From NCBI GenBank assembly GCA_019637875.1, contig JAHBUW010000004.1, forward strand, positions 62,001 to 126,000: 64,000 nt of DNA, read 5' to 3'. This stretch comes from Pseudobdellovibrionaceae bacterium (GTDB taxonomy: Bacteria > Bdellovibrionota > Bdellovibrionia > Bdellovibrionales > Bdellovibrionaceae). The notes beneath the pieces were generated by a model. That model was not told the DNA's origin. It saw nothing but the letters and a program-made list of their open reading frames with translations, and did no database searches. Made by a program: the position numbers and the translations under genes. This document shows, piece after piece, positions 1 through 8,401 of this stretch. Every line of letters begins with the position of its first letter. Position 1 is the stretch's first letter.

Positions 1-2
1 GC

Positions 3-455
3 TATTGGGAAAGCTATCTGCGCACCTTGCCTGAAGGGGAGCGACCGAACGACGCGGTCGTCAGCGCGGGCTATGCGGGAAATCCGGAATTGACCGACGA
101 GCTGTTGGCCCTCTACTTCGCGGGAAAAAAGACGGCGGGCAGCAGCCTGCTCGAGGATTTTCAGTCGGCGGGGGATTCGCTGCCGCAAGTGGGCAACCAC
201 TGGATCTACCTCAACCGCCGTGGCGAGCCCTGCTGCATTCTGAAAACGGAAAGAATCGTGATGCACAAGTTCAAAGATGTTCCTCCTGAAATCGCCGCCG
301 CCGAAGGCGAGGGGGACGGCTCTTTGGAGTATTGGCGTCGCGTGCACCGCGAGATCTACACGCCGTTCTTGGCAAAGTGGGGCGTTCATGATTTGAACGA
401 GGCCACGGTCATCACGGAGTTCTTTCGCATCGTGTACCGCTCACCGAATCCCTGA
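3..455 (+). CDS. ASCH domain protein (5' end outside window)
   Basis: The reading frame is open from the first bases of the window, and the residues before the first internal start codon (YWESYLRTLPEGERP) fit the start of the ASCH fold, so the true start lies upstream and the gene is cut by the window edge. ASCH proteins are small beta-barrel proteins related to PUA domains and are predicted to bind RNA or nucleotides; some are amidohydrolases acting on modified cytidine. The central GNHWIYLNRRGEPCCILKT and the FRIVY near the C-terminus support the family. It heads a codirectional run with the VOC and GNAT genes. The exact substrate cannot be told from the sequence. Confidence 0.75.
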   Translation, partial: YWESYLRTLPEGERPNDAVVSAGYAGNPELTDELLALYFAGKKTAGSSLLEDFQSAGDSLPQVGNHWIYLNRRGEPCCILKTERIVMHKFKDVPPEIAAAEGEGDGSLEYWRRVHREIYTPFLAKWGVHDLNEATVITEFFRIVYRSPNP

Positions 456-465
456 CGAGGTCCCC

Positions 466-936
466 GTGTCCGGTACGCTTCTGTCCCACATCGAGCTCAA
501 TGTTTCCGATTACGCGAAAAGCATTCGCTTTTACGATCATGTTCTGGTGCCGCTGGGCTGGCGTCGCCTCGTCTGTCAGAAAACCCATACGGTTTACAGT
601 GACGGTCAGATGAAGATCGTCCTCGGACCGGTCGAAGAGAAATATCAAACGCCGAGCTATCACCGGAAAAGGGTGGGGCTGAACCATCTGGCGTTTTACG
701 CTCCGTCGCAATCCTCGGTCGACGACTATGTCGAGAAGGTTTTGAAGCCCCACCAGATCCCTTGCCTCTATGAAACCGAATCCAAAGGGGACGAGACCTA
801 CTACTCCGTTTTTTTCGAGGATCCCGACCGGATTAAAATTGAAGTCGTCTATTCGCCGGGCTATTGCTCGCCCCAGCACTGGACGAATCAGCTCGCAAGC
901 GACTTCGATCCCTATTTGAACCAAGGAGAAGCGTGA
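466..936 (+). CDS. VOC superfamily protein (glyoxalase/dioxygenase fold)
   Basis: This 156-residue protein has the VOC (vicinal oxygen chelate) layout, two beta-alpha-beta-beta-beta modules that bind a divalent metal. Likely ligands are His in LLSHIELNV (about residue 8), His in GLNHLAFY (about 70) and Glu in IKIEVVY (about 127). The N-terminal phrase VSDYAKSIRFYDHVLVPLGW is characteristic. The start is a GTG preceded by CGAGG. The stop overlaps the GTG of the next gene (GTGA), so the two are translationally coupled. Family members include glyoxalase I, antibiotic-binding proteins and dioxygenases; the substrate is not predictable here. Confidence 0.85.
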   Translation: MSGTLLSHIELNVSDYAKSIRFYDHVLVPLGWRRLVCQKTHTVYSDGQMKIVLGPVEEKYQTPSYHRKRVGLNHLAFYAPSQSSVDDYVEKVLKPHQIPCLYETESKGDETYYSVFFEDPDRIKIEVVYSPGYCSPQHWTNQLASDFDPYLNQGEA

Positions 937-1400
937 ACATCACGAAGATCACCGATCCCGAACAGAAGAGTCAGATCTGCGACTCGATTTTACGGAGCCT
1001 GCCGCTCTGGTTCGGCATCGAATCCGCCATCGTCGACTACGCGAACGATGTGAAACCCATGGACACCTGGGCGGTTCAAAAAGACGGCGAGTTCATCGGC
1101 TTCGCCAGCGTCAACGTGCACTTCCCCGAATCCGCCGAGATCCACGTCATGGGCATCGTGGAGCGCTTTCATCGCCAAGCCCTCGGACGTGAGCTGCTGC
1201 AGACGATCGAATTCGATCTGCGCGGGCGAGGCTTCAAATTCCTGACGGTGAAAACCCTCAGTGCCTCGCGCCCGAACAACGAATACGATCAGACGCGGAA
1301 CTTCTACCTGCGCGTGGGCTTCACTCCGCTCGAGGAATTCAAAACACTGTGGGGCGAGCACAACCCCTGCCTGCTTCTAGTGAAGAGTCTGCAAGTCTAG
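933..1400 (+). CDS. GNAT family N-acetyltransferase
   Basis: This is a 155-residue GNAT-fold acetyltransferase. The acetyl-CoA binding motif A is visible as HVMGIVERFHRQALGREL, and the C-terminal NFYLRVGFTPLEEF is the usual last strand and helix. I chose GTG at 933 because AAGGAG lies six bases upstream and the codon overlaps the VOC stop (GTGA). A TTG further upstream at 864 would extend far into the VOC gene and has no ribosome binding site. The acceptor substrate is unknown. It probably forms an operon with the ASCH and VOC genes. Confidence 0.85.
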   Translation: MNITKITDPEQKSQICDSILRSLPLWFGIESAIVDYANDVKPMDTWAVQKDGEFIGFASVNVHFPESAEIHVMGIVERFHRQALGRELLQTIEFDLRGRGFKFLTVKTLSASRPNNEYDQTRNFYLRVGFTPLEEFKTLWGEHNPCLLLVKSLQV

Positions 1401-1423
1401 ATCCCTGCGGCAAGGAGCCCCGT

Positions 1424-1948
1424 TTGCTTTTCCGTTTTCAAATCGAACTGTCGGATGTGGATCGCGGCGTCTACGAGACTCTGGATTTCCGCGTCGCTCA
1501 GCATCCCTCGGAAACTCATCCGTACCTGCTGACCCGCGTCCTGGCCTATGCGCTCGCGTACGAGGAAGGCCTTGAGTTCTCGGCGCAGGGACTGGGCGAT
1601 CCCGAAGCGCCTGCCATCTTGAAATACGGCGCGCACCAATCCGTCGCCACGTGGATCGAGATCGGGAATCCCACCTCCCGCAAACTACATAAGGCGACCA
1701 AATCCGCGTCCCGTGTTTCGGTCTTCACCTACAAAAATCCCGACGTCCTGCGCGCGGATATCCAAGAGAACCAAGTTCACCGCGCCTCCGAGATCGAAAT
1801 CGTCGCGGTGGAGCCCGCCTTTTTGGATGAACTCTCCGAGGCGCTCGAGAAAAACAATCGCTGGTCACTCCTGGTCCAGTCGGGGCAGGTCGACGTCACG
1901 GTCGCGGGGCGCACTCACTCGACGCAGCTTCGCCAAACTCACGCTTAA
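1424..1948 (+). CDS. yaeQ: YaeQ family protein
   Basis: This 174-residue protein matches Escherichia coli YaeQ in order and spacing of landmarks: the opening FQIELSDVDRGVYE, then AQHPSETHPYLLTRVLAYALAYEEGLEFS, a central WIEIGNP and VFTYKNP. YaeQ adopts a PD-(D/E)XK nuclease-like fold; its role is unclear, and it has been linked to suppression of transcription elongation defects. The start chosen is TTG at 1424 because AAGGAG sits at 1412-1417 with ideal spacing. Earlier in-frame codons overlap the GNAT gene. It closes the ASCH-VOC-GNAT-YaeQ run before a separate promoter at about 1982. Confidence 0.85.
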   Translation: MLFRFQIELSDVDRGVYETLDFRVAQHPSETHPYLLTRVLAYALAYEEGLEFSAQGLGDPEAPAILKYGAHQSVATWIEIGNPTSRKLHKATKSASRVSVFTYKNPDVLRADIQENQVHRASEIEIVAVEPAFLDELSEALEKNNRWSLLVQSGQVDVTVAGRTHSTQLRQTHA

Positions 1949-1981
1949 AGACGCCAAGGTGCTCCGTTCACCAGACGAAGC

Positions 1982-2010
1982 CTGACTTCGTGGCGGGTGC
2001 GGTTTAGAAT
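1982..2010 (+). promoter_or_regulatory. Candidate sigma-70 promoter with leaderless start
   Basis: CTGACT (1982-1987) and TAGAAT (2005-2010) are separated by exactly 17 bases. The -10 box ends six bases before the ATG at 2017, so transcription would start at or beside the start codon. No Shine-Dalgarno sequence exists between them. This suggests a leaderless message for the nitronate monooxygenase gene. Confidence 0.5.
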
Positions 2011-2016
2011 CCCGAC

Positions 2017-3051
2017 ATGAGCACGCTCCTGCGCCAACTCAAACTTCGCGTTCCTTTGATCGTCGCCCCGATGGCGGGCGGAACGTCCACGCCTGAGTTC
2101 GTCGCCGCATCTTGCGAGGCGGGGGCGCTCGGCTCCATGGGCGCGGCCTATTCCACGCCCGCGCAAATGGTGGAGTTTGTGCATCAGGTCCGCGCCCGCA
2201 CCGCGCGCTCATTCGCCATCAATCTGTTCGTGCCCACGGGGGAAGTGAAAGTCACATCCGAAAGGCTCGCCCGCGCAGAGGCGGCGACACAAAAACACCG
2301 CGACGAATGGGGGCTTCCGCGCCCCTCACTTCAGCCCCCTTTCGAAGAGGACTTCGACGCGCAATTCGAAGCCATGATCTCGCTTCGGCCGGATGTCTTC
2401 AGCTTCGTTTTCGGAATTCCCGACATCCACTATCTGCGCGAGGCCCAGCGCTGGGGCATCACCGTCATCGGTACGGCGACGACCCCCGAAGAGGCCGAGC
2501 GGCTCACCGAAGCGGGCGTCGACGCCATCACCTTGCAAGGGATTGAGGCGGGCGGTCACCGGGGGATTTTCTCGGCGACGGAGCCCGACGCCGAAATTCC
2601 GGCGCTCGATCTTTTGTGCGAGACCCGCTCGCGCGTGAAACTCCCGCTCATCGCGGCGGGGGGCTTGATGACGGCCGCGGACGTTCAAGCCGCGCTGAGT
2701 TTGGGCGCGGACGCCGTCCAGATGGGAACGCTCTTCCTCGCCACCCGCGAGGCGGGAACCTCGGCGCCCCACCGGCGGGCTCTGCTCGCAAGCGGCCAGC
2801 GCCGCACGAAAACCACGCGCGCGTTCTCGGGCCGCCTGGCCCGCGGGATCGAAAATCCGTTCATGCTTGAAATGGACGCCCAGCCCGACGCGATCCTGCC
2901 GTTCCCGGCGCAAAACAAATTCACCCGCGATCTGCGCACGGCCTCGGCGAAGGCCGACTCGGCCGACCACCTCTCGCTTTGGTGTGGAACGGGGACGGGC
3001 GCGCTCCCCACGGGCACGGTCGCCGAGGTGATCGACGGGCTGCTCCCCTAA
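2017..3051 (+). CDS. Nitronate monooxygenase (2-nitropropane dioxygenase family)
   Basis: This 344-residue FMN-dependent TIM-barrel enzyme oxidises alkyl nitronates such as propionate-3-nitronate to the aldehyde and nitrite. Family markers are the N-terminal PLIVAPMAGGTSTPEFVAA, the flavin/catalytic segment ITLQGIEAGGHRG (catalytic His about residue 187), LPLIAAGGLMTAADV and GADAVQMGTLFLATREA. The C-terminal WCGTGTGAL resembles the end of class I enzymes. It has its own promoter-like sequence and no upstream ribosome binding site, which fits leaderless translation. Such enzymes are cytoplasmic and usually protective. The family assignment is firm; the natural substrate is not known. Confidence 0.9.
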   Translation: MSTLLRQLKLRVPLIVAPMAGGTSTPEFVAASCEAGALGSMGAAYSTPAQMVEFVHQVRARTARSFAINLFVPTGEVKVTSERLARAEAATQKHRDEWGLPRPSLQPPFEEDFDAQFEAMISLRPDVFSFVFGIPDIHYLREAQRWGITVIGTATTPEEAERLTEAGVDAITLQGIEAGGHRGIFSATEPDAEIPALDLLCETRSRVKLPLIAAGGLMTAADVQAALSLGADAVQMGTLFLATREAGTSAPHRRALLASGQRRTKTTRAFSGRLARGIENPFMLEMDAQPDAILPFPAQNKFTRDLRTASAKADSADHLSLWCGTGTGALPTGTVAEVIDGLLP

Positions 3052-3159
3052 ACGGTGATCGCTCGAAGGCCACGGCATTTTTCCCTGCCCAAAGGTTCTC
3101 CTAGCGGAGCCCCGAAAATTCAGGTAATCGCCTTCGCACCCCCACCGGGAGTCGAAAGC

Positions 3160-3627
3160 GTGTTCGCGAAAATCAAAACGGTCGTTCGAAATCAGCTGAA
3201 GCAAGGCGCCTCGCCCGAAGGCCTCGCGCGCGCGTGCGCGGTCTCGGCTCTCGTGTCGGTCTTTCCGCTGCTCGGGACGACGGCGGTGCTGTGCCTGCTG
3301 GCGGGAATTCTGATTCGCGGCAACCAGCCCGTCATGCATATCGTGAACTACCTGCTTTATCCGGCGCAGATCCTGCTTTTGCCCGTTTATCTTTATCTGG
3401 GTGAGTGGCTGGTCGGTGCCCCGCACGTGACCATCCATCCCGTCGTGATCTTCCAGAAAATGACCACCGACTTCGGCGCCTTCCTTGCGGAGTACGGCTG
3501 GGCCGGCCTGTACGCGATCATGGCTTGGGCCCTCATTACGCCCCCTTGCGCTTGGATCCTGTACCACGCGCTTCGACCGGTTTTTCGACGCGTCCTTCGG
3601 CGCGCGGTTCCCGCTCCGGTGGCGTAA
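3160..3627 (+). CDS. DUF2062 membrane protein
   Basis: This 155-residue inner-membrane protein carries the DUF2062 signature: a short basic start (FAKIKTVVRNQLKQGASPEG), then LARACAVSALVSVFPLLGTTAVLCL, a polar NQPVMHIVNYLLYPAQ and two further hydrophobic stretches. The frame is open upstream to a GTG at 3055, but the extension is not family-like. GTG at 3160 starts exactly where homologues begin and has GGGAG eight bases upstream. No function is established for the family, although it sits near lipid or cell-envelope genes in some bacteria. The neighbours here give no extra clue. Confidence 0.75.
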   Translation: MFAKIKTVVRNQLKQGASPEGLARACAVSALVSVFPLLGTTAVLCLLAGILIRGNQPVMHIVNYLLYPAQILLLPVYLYLGEWLVGAPHVTIHPVVIFQKMTTDFGAFLAEYGWAGLYAIMAWALITPPCAWILYHALRPVFRRVLRRAVPAPVA

Positions 3628-3711
3628 ACGACGACGGCCCCCTTACTGCGGCGCGAATTCTCGACTTTCGTGGCTTTTTCGCGTTAAATCGAGGTTTTAG
3701 CGAGGCCCCCG

Positions 3712-5658
3712 ATGTCGCAGCCAGGAACGAAACCCGAGAACCGATTCACTCCGCCCACGGACGTTCCGTCCGCGCTCAAGCAGGCCAAAAAACCGAAGAA
3801 GGTCGTCGTCACGGCGGGCATGCCCTACGCGAACGGTCCCTTACACCTGGGGCACTTGGCGGGGGCGCATGTTCCCGCCGATATCTACGCCCGCTGGATG
3901 CGGATGCTGATCGGCGCCGAGAACGTGCTGTTCGTGAACGGCAATGACGATCACGGTTCGACCAGCGAGGTCGCGGCCGTTCGCGCCGGCAAAACGATCC
4001 GCGAGTTCATCGACACGATCCACGAAAAACAGAAAGAGACCCTGAAGAAATACTCGGTCCAGACCGACGTCTTCACCGGCACCTCGCGCCCCGAAACCTA
4101 TCCGAAGCACGAGAAGTACTCGCAGGATTTTCTGCGTAAACTCCACGCGAACGGCATGCTGGAAAAGCGCGTGACCGAGCAGTGGTTCGATCCCAAAGCG
4201 AATCGCTTTCTGCAGGACCGCTTCGTGCGCGGCACCTGCCCGAACTGCGGCGCCACCGAAGCCTACTCGGATGAGTGCGACACCTGCGGGACGACCTTTG
4301 ACCCGTCGACGCTAAAAAGCCCGCGCAGTGAAATCAGCGACGCCACCCCCGAGCTGCGCAAGACCGCGCACTGGTGGCTGGACATGTGGAAGGTCGCCGA
4401 TCCGCTGAAAACCTGGATCGACTCCAAAACCAAAGCTTGGCGTTCGGCCATCATTCAGGAAGTGACCAACGTCGTCCTGATCGGCTGTCGTTTCGAAAAC
4501 GTCCACGAAGAAAAATACAAAGAGATCAAGGACACGCTCCCGAAACACAAATCCCGCTACGTCCCCGGCAAAAAAGTCGAATGCCTGTTCGACTCCAAAG
4601 CGGACCTCGCCGCCGCGCAAGCGACGCTGGAAAGCCACGGCATTCCGTCCACCATCACCGACAAATGGGGCTATCGTCCCATCACCCGTGATGTGTCGTG
4701 GGGGATTCCGGTTCCGCCCGAACTTGATCCCGAGATGAACGGCAAGACCCTTTACGTCTGGCCGGATTCGCTGATCGCGCCCATCGTGTTCACGCAAGTG
4801 GCGCTGGAAAAATCGGGGCGTTCCGCCGAGTCCTTCAAGGACTTCTGGTGCGATCCCGAAGCGACCGTCGTGCAGTTCCTGGGACAGGACAACGTCTTCT
4901 TCTACGTCATCATGCAGGGCTCGATGTGGCTGGGTCACAAAAACGATCCGCAACAGCTGCCGCAACGGGGTGACTTGCAGATGACCGAAGTCTTGAGCTG
5001 CTATCACCTGCAGGTGAACGGCGAAAAGATGAGTAAATCCAAAGGCAACTTCTACACCGGCGATCAGCTGCTTGAAATGGGCTACGGACCGGATCAGGTC
5101 CGCTATTATCTGGCGATGTTGAGTCTTGCGGTGAAGGCGTCGAACTTCGACTTCGAGCACTTCAAAGAGCGCAACAAATTCCTGGCCGGGCCGATGAACG
5201 CGGCTTTTGAAAAACCCATTTCGGCCTGCCACTCGAAGTACGGCGGCCAGGTTCCCGAAGGGAAACTGATTGGGAAGGCCGAAGCGGAAACCTTGAAGAT
5301 CGTGCAGATGTATCTGCGCTCGATGCAGAAGGGGGACTACGCGGTCCTGCTGGGCCAGGTGGAAAACTACGCGCGCCAGATCAACTCGCTCTTCGCGCAG
5401 TTCAAACCCCACGACGACCGCGCGCCCGAGGCCGAGCGCAAAGACGCGCTCTTCACCTGCTTCTACGTGCTGAAGAACTTGATGATCATGCTGGCGCCCT
5501 TCGTTCCGCATACGATGAACGAGCTTCGCCAATCGCTGAATCTGCCCGAAAGCGCGCTGCGCGCCGAGGAGCTGGGAACGGGGTTACCCGCGGGTCACGT
5601 CATCGGCCCCAAGCGCACTTATTTCCCGGCGGTCGAGGGCGAAACGACCGAGGCCTGA
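3712..5658 (+). CDS. metG: Methionine-tRNA ligase
   Basis: This class I aminoacyl-tRNA synthetase (648 residues) charges tRNA-Met. The HIGH motif appears as HLGH (about residues 45-48), the zinc knuckle as CPNCG...CDTCG (about 176-193) and the KMSKS loop intact as KMSKSKGN (about 438-445). A helical anticodon-binding domain follows, and there is no C-terminal Trbp111-type tRNA-binding domain. Roughly 65-75 extra residues (about 250-320) lie between the connective region and ITRDVSWGIPVP compared with the usual enzyme. A GCGAGG just upstream may act as the ribosome binding site. The gene converges on the receiver gene with only 14 bases between stops. Confidence 0.96.
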   Translation: MSQPGTKPENRFTPPTDVPSALKQAKKPKKVVVTAGMPYANGPLHLGHLAGAHVPADIYARWMRMLIGAENVLFVNGNDDHGSTSEVAAVRAGKTIREFIDTIHEKQKETLKKYSVQTDVFTGTSRPETYPKHEKYSQDFLRKLHANGMLEKRVTEQWFDPKANRFLQDRFVRGTCPNCGATEAYSDECDTCGTTFDPSTLKSPRSEISDATPELRKTAHWWLDMWKVADPLKTWIDSKTKAWRSAIIQEVTNVVLIGCRFENVHEEKYKEIKDTLPKHKSRYVPGKKVECLFDSKADLAAAQATLESHGIPSTITDKWGYRPITRDVSWGIPVPPELDPEMNGKTLYVWPDSLIAPIVFTQVALEKSGRSAESFKDFWCDPEATVVQFLGQDNVFFYVIMQGSMWLGHKNDPQQLPQRGDLQMTEVLSCYHLQVNGEKMSKSKGNFYTGDQLLEMGYGPDQVRYYLAMLSLAVKASNFDFEHFKERNKFLAGPMNAAFEKPISACHSKYGGQVPEGKLIGKAEAETLKIVQMYLRSMQKGDYAVLLGQVENYARQINSLFAQFKPHDDRAPEAERKDALFTCFYVLKNLMIMLAPFVPHTMNELRQSLNLPESALRAEELGTGLPAGHVIGPKRTYFPAVEGETTEA

Positions 5659-5665
5659 GCCTCGG
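5648..5665. terminator. Hairpin between convergent metG and receiver gene
   Basis: A 7-bp GC-rich stem, CCGAGGC/GCCTCGG, encloses a CTGA loop that contains the metG stop codon. There is no T-run on either side, so intrinsic termination is uncertain. Its position between two convergent stops makes a shared transcript-end structure plausible. Confidence 0.35.
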
Positions 5666-5672
5666 GGGCGAC

Positions 5673-6008
5673 TCATTTCATCTGGTCGCGTAGAAACTGG
5701 AGCATCTCTTCCCGTTTGTAGGGTTTCGAGAAGATCGTTTTGAACGGAAAGTCCGTGTGCACGGCTAGATCCCCGGTGATCAGCGCGAGCGTCGGCCCCG
5801 GAGGGATACGTTTCGCGATTTCGTCGCCGGTCGTTCCCGGAAGCCGATAGTCCAAAAATACGACGTCAAATTTTTCCGACTGCAGACGCTTGAGGCCCGC
5901 GACCGCGTCGGCCGAAGTCGATATTTCGATCTCGGGGCTCGAGAACAGGTCCGCGAACATCTCGAGAAGATCCGGTTCGTCGTCGAGATAAAAAACCTTA
6001 AGCGCCAT
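5673..6008 (-). CDS. Single-domain response regulator (receiver only)
   Basis: This 111-residue CheY-like receiver domain has no output domain. The acidic pair is in VFYLDDEPD, the phospho-acceptor Asp is in DVVFLDYRLPG (about residue 50), the Thr is in ALITGD and the Lys in IFSKPY. The start chosen (MALKVFYLDDEP) overlaps the end of the upstream histidine kinase gene by 11 bases, so kinase and receiver are co-translated and almost certainly form a pair. A lone receiver usually acts through protein contacts or as a phosphorelay intermediate. The output partner is not in this window. Confidence 0.9.
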   Translation of the reverse strand: MALKVFYLDDEPDLLEMFADLFSSPEIEISTSADAVAGLKRLQSEKFDVVFLDYRLPGTTGDEIAKRIPPGPTLALITGDLAVHTDFPFKTIFSKPYKREEMLQFLRDQMK

Positions 6009-8277
6009 GCAGACTCGCCTCATTCCGTGGAGTCGGGGCCCGCGGGAAATCCAACTCGAAGCAGGTGTTCTTTTCGGCCCGGTTCAAACGAATCGAAGCC
6101 CGGTGCTGATCCAAAATTCCTTTCACGATCGAAAGACCCAAACCCGTGCCTTCGCCGACGGGTTTCGTCGTGAAGAAAGGTTGGAAGAGTTTCGGTTCCA
6201 CATCGTGAGAGATCCCTTTGCCGGCATCCACCACCCGCAAAGTGACGCCCGTCGGGGAAGAGTGAACCTCCATGCGGATCCAGCGCTCGGGAAGCTCTTT
6301 GATCGCATCGATCCCGTTGTTGAGCAAATTGACGATGACCTGCTCGATCTCGACGGCGTCGCAGTAGATGGCAGCGTCACCTTGGGCCTCGAATGAAATC
6401 GTCACGTCATGGCGACGGGCTTTGCCTTCGACCAAGATCAAAGCGTCTTGGATGACGGTGCGTAGATCCACGACCGAGAATTCGGTCGTGCCGGTGGTGC
6501 GGGCGAATTTCTGTAGACCCTTGACGATCTTTTCGATGCGGCCCGAGGCCCGGCGAATGATGTCGATTTTCTTTTGAAACTTTGCCGCATCCTCACGCGC
6601 CGTTTCGAGCAGCTCGGCCGAGCCCACGATCATCGCGAGGGGGTTATTGATTTCGTGGGCAACCCCGGCGGCCATTTCCCCCAGCGATGCGAGCTTTGCG
6701 TTGTGCAAAGACTTGGCCTTTTCGAACTCGAGCGCTTCGCGAATCGCCAACTCCTGCGTGAGGTCCCGCGCAATCCCGACGAATCCGTAAACTGCGCCCT
6801 GCGAATCCCGTAGGGGCGTGATGCTAAGGCGGGCTTGGAAATTCGTTCCGTCCTTGCGAACGAGCGTCCACTGCCGACTATCGGTGACGCCGTTGCGTGC
6901 GCGATAAGTAAAGGTGTCCAAGCAAGGTTTGGCGAGATTCAACCCGAACTCGCGGTTCAGCTCCAATGTCGCCTGCATCATCTCTTCGCGCAGGTGAAAG
7001 ATCGCTGAAGTGGATTTACCCACAAGTTCTTCGGGCTGGTACCCCAGCATTTTGACCGAATGCTCGTTCATTCCGGTGAGCACACCGTCGCGGTCCACCG
7101 TAACCAAAATCGCGTCGGCGCTGTCCATGACGGTGCGGTTGAAGTTCAGAAGTTGTTTCATCTTTTCTTCGCGGAAGACGGTTTCGGTCACGTCCGCGGC
7201 CGTTCCCAAGAAGCGGGTCCCCATTCGGTCCCGAACAAGATTCGCCCGACAGTCGAAGTATTTGATGCTGCCGTCGTCAAAGAGGAGGCGGTGGCGGACG
7301 TTGTAGTCGTTCCCAGTTTCCAGACTCTCTTTCATCGCGGCGTTGACCAGCGGCATATCGTCGGGATGGACGCGCATCTTGACGCAGTCCGCGAGGGCGC
7401 TTTCGTCATGGTCGGGGCTGACTTCATAGAGTCGGAAGAAGTTCTGCGACCCGGTGAATGAATTCGATTCGAAGTGGAATTCCCAGCTTCCCATCCGCGC
7501 CACTTCCTGCGCGTGATTCAATTTGTTCTGCGTTTCGGTCAGGCGGGTGAGGTCGGTCTGAATCGAAAGGTACTTCATGATCTTGCCGTGCATATCGCGA
7601 ATCGGCGTGATGACGGTGTTCACCCAATAGATGGATCCGTCTTTTGCTTGGTTGTTCAGAATCCCGGTCCAGTGCTTCCCCTGGGCTAGGACTTCCAGCA
7701 TTTGCGCGCGGAGCTCCGGCGGGCGACCGGGCGGGATCAGCTTTTCGTGGGTTTCGCCGATCAGCTCTTCACGGCGATATCCGCACTGAATGCAGTAGTA
7801 GTCGTTCACGTCGGTGATACGTCCTTCGGCGTCGGTCCAGCAGACGAGGGCGGTTTGATTGAGCGCCTCCATGATCTGGTTCATCTCGTGCTGTTGGGTT
7901 TGCAGTTGGCGCAGCGCCGTTTTTTCGCGGGTGACGTCCCGGCAGGTCGTTTGGATATAGGTTTTTCCGTCATGCGTGATCCGGCTCAGCAGCACGATGC
8001 AGTGGACCTCGGTCCCATCCTTACGCACATGCAACCAGTCGAAATAGTGACTGCCGGTTTCCATCGTGAGCGCCAAGATCCGCATGGCCTTGGTGCGCGA
8101 GCTTTCACCGTCCGGTTGGAACTCGGGCGACAGATCCCAAGGCGTTCTTGCGAAGAACTCCTCGCGGGAGGTGTATCCGAAGAGCGCCAAGGTTGCGTCG
8201 TTACATTCGACGAAACGGTGGTGCTCCACGGACAGTAGGGACATCGCATCCGAAAAGTGGGAATAAGTGAGTTCCAT
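5998..8277 (-). CDS. Multi-PAS sensor histidine kinase
   Basis: This 759-residue soluble-looking kinase has four tandem PAS domains at about residues 5-120, 130-250, 255-375 and 385-510. Each ends in the typical hand-over phrase (for example IQTTCRDVTREK, LSIQTDLT, FLGTAADVTE, VGIARDLTQE). These are followed by HisKA with the phospho-His in GVAHEINNPL and a HATPase domain with N-, G1- and G2-boxes (VDAGKGIS, GEGTGLGLSI). No membrane segment is visible, so the signal is probably cytoplasmic, such as redox, oxygen or a small ligand. I chose ATG at 8277 over a TTG six codons upstream. It is coupled to the receiver gene downstream. Confidence 0.93.
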   Translation of the reverse strand: MELTYSHFSDAMSLLSVEHHRFVECNDATLALFGYTSREEFFARTPWDLSPEFQPDGESSRTKAMRILALTMETGSHYFDWLHVRKDGTEVHCIVLLSRITHDGKTYIQTTCRDVTREKTALRQLQTQQHEMNQIMEALNQTALVCWTDAEGRITDVNDYYCIQCGYRREELIGETHEKLIPPGRPPELRAQMLEVLAQGKHWTGILNNQAKDGSIYWVNTVITPIRDMHGKIMKYLSIQTDLTRLTETQNKLNHAQEVARMGSWEFHFESNSFTGSQNFFRLYEVSPDHDESALADCVKMRVHPDDMPLVNAAMKESLETGNDYNVRHRLLFDDGSIKYFDCRANLVRDRMGTRFLGTAADVTETVFREEKMKQLLNFNRTVMDSADAILVTVDRDGVLTGMNEHSVKMLGYQPEELVGKSTSAIFHLREEMMQATLELNREFGLNLAKPCLDTFTYRARNGVTDSRQWTLVRKDGTNFQARLSITPLRDSQGAVYGFVGIARDLTQELAIREALEFEKAKSLHNAKLASLGEMAAGVAHEINNPLAMIVGSAELLETAREDAAKFQKKIDIIRRASGRIEKIVKGLQKFARTTGTTEFSVVDLRTVIQDALILVEGKARRHDVTISFEAQGDAAIYCDAVEIEQVIVNLLNNGIDAIKELPERWIRMEVHSSPTGVTLRVVDAGKGISHDVEPKLFQPFFTTKPVGEGTGLGLSIVKGILDQHRASIRLNRAEKNTCFELDFPRAPTPRNEASLHGA

Positions 8278-8401
8278 AACAATTATTATCCCCAATTTAA
8301 GCGACGTCGGGAAGTGCTACCAAGAGGGCACCTCGCGTCGCGGATCTGGGGCGAAGAAGATTTCTTCCGCGCCCCAGGAATGGAATGTTAATGTTCTCCC
8401 C

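Noticed and set aside
2326-3567. Long open frame (413 codons) on the minus strand
   Set aside because: It lies opposite the nitronate monooxygenase and DUF2062 genes. Its translation is Arg/Gly-rich without motifs, as expected from antisense of G+C-rich codons.
4312-5532. Long minus-strand frame (406 codons)
   Set aside because: It is antisense to metG, which has complete catalytic motifs. The translation has no domain.
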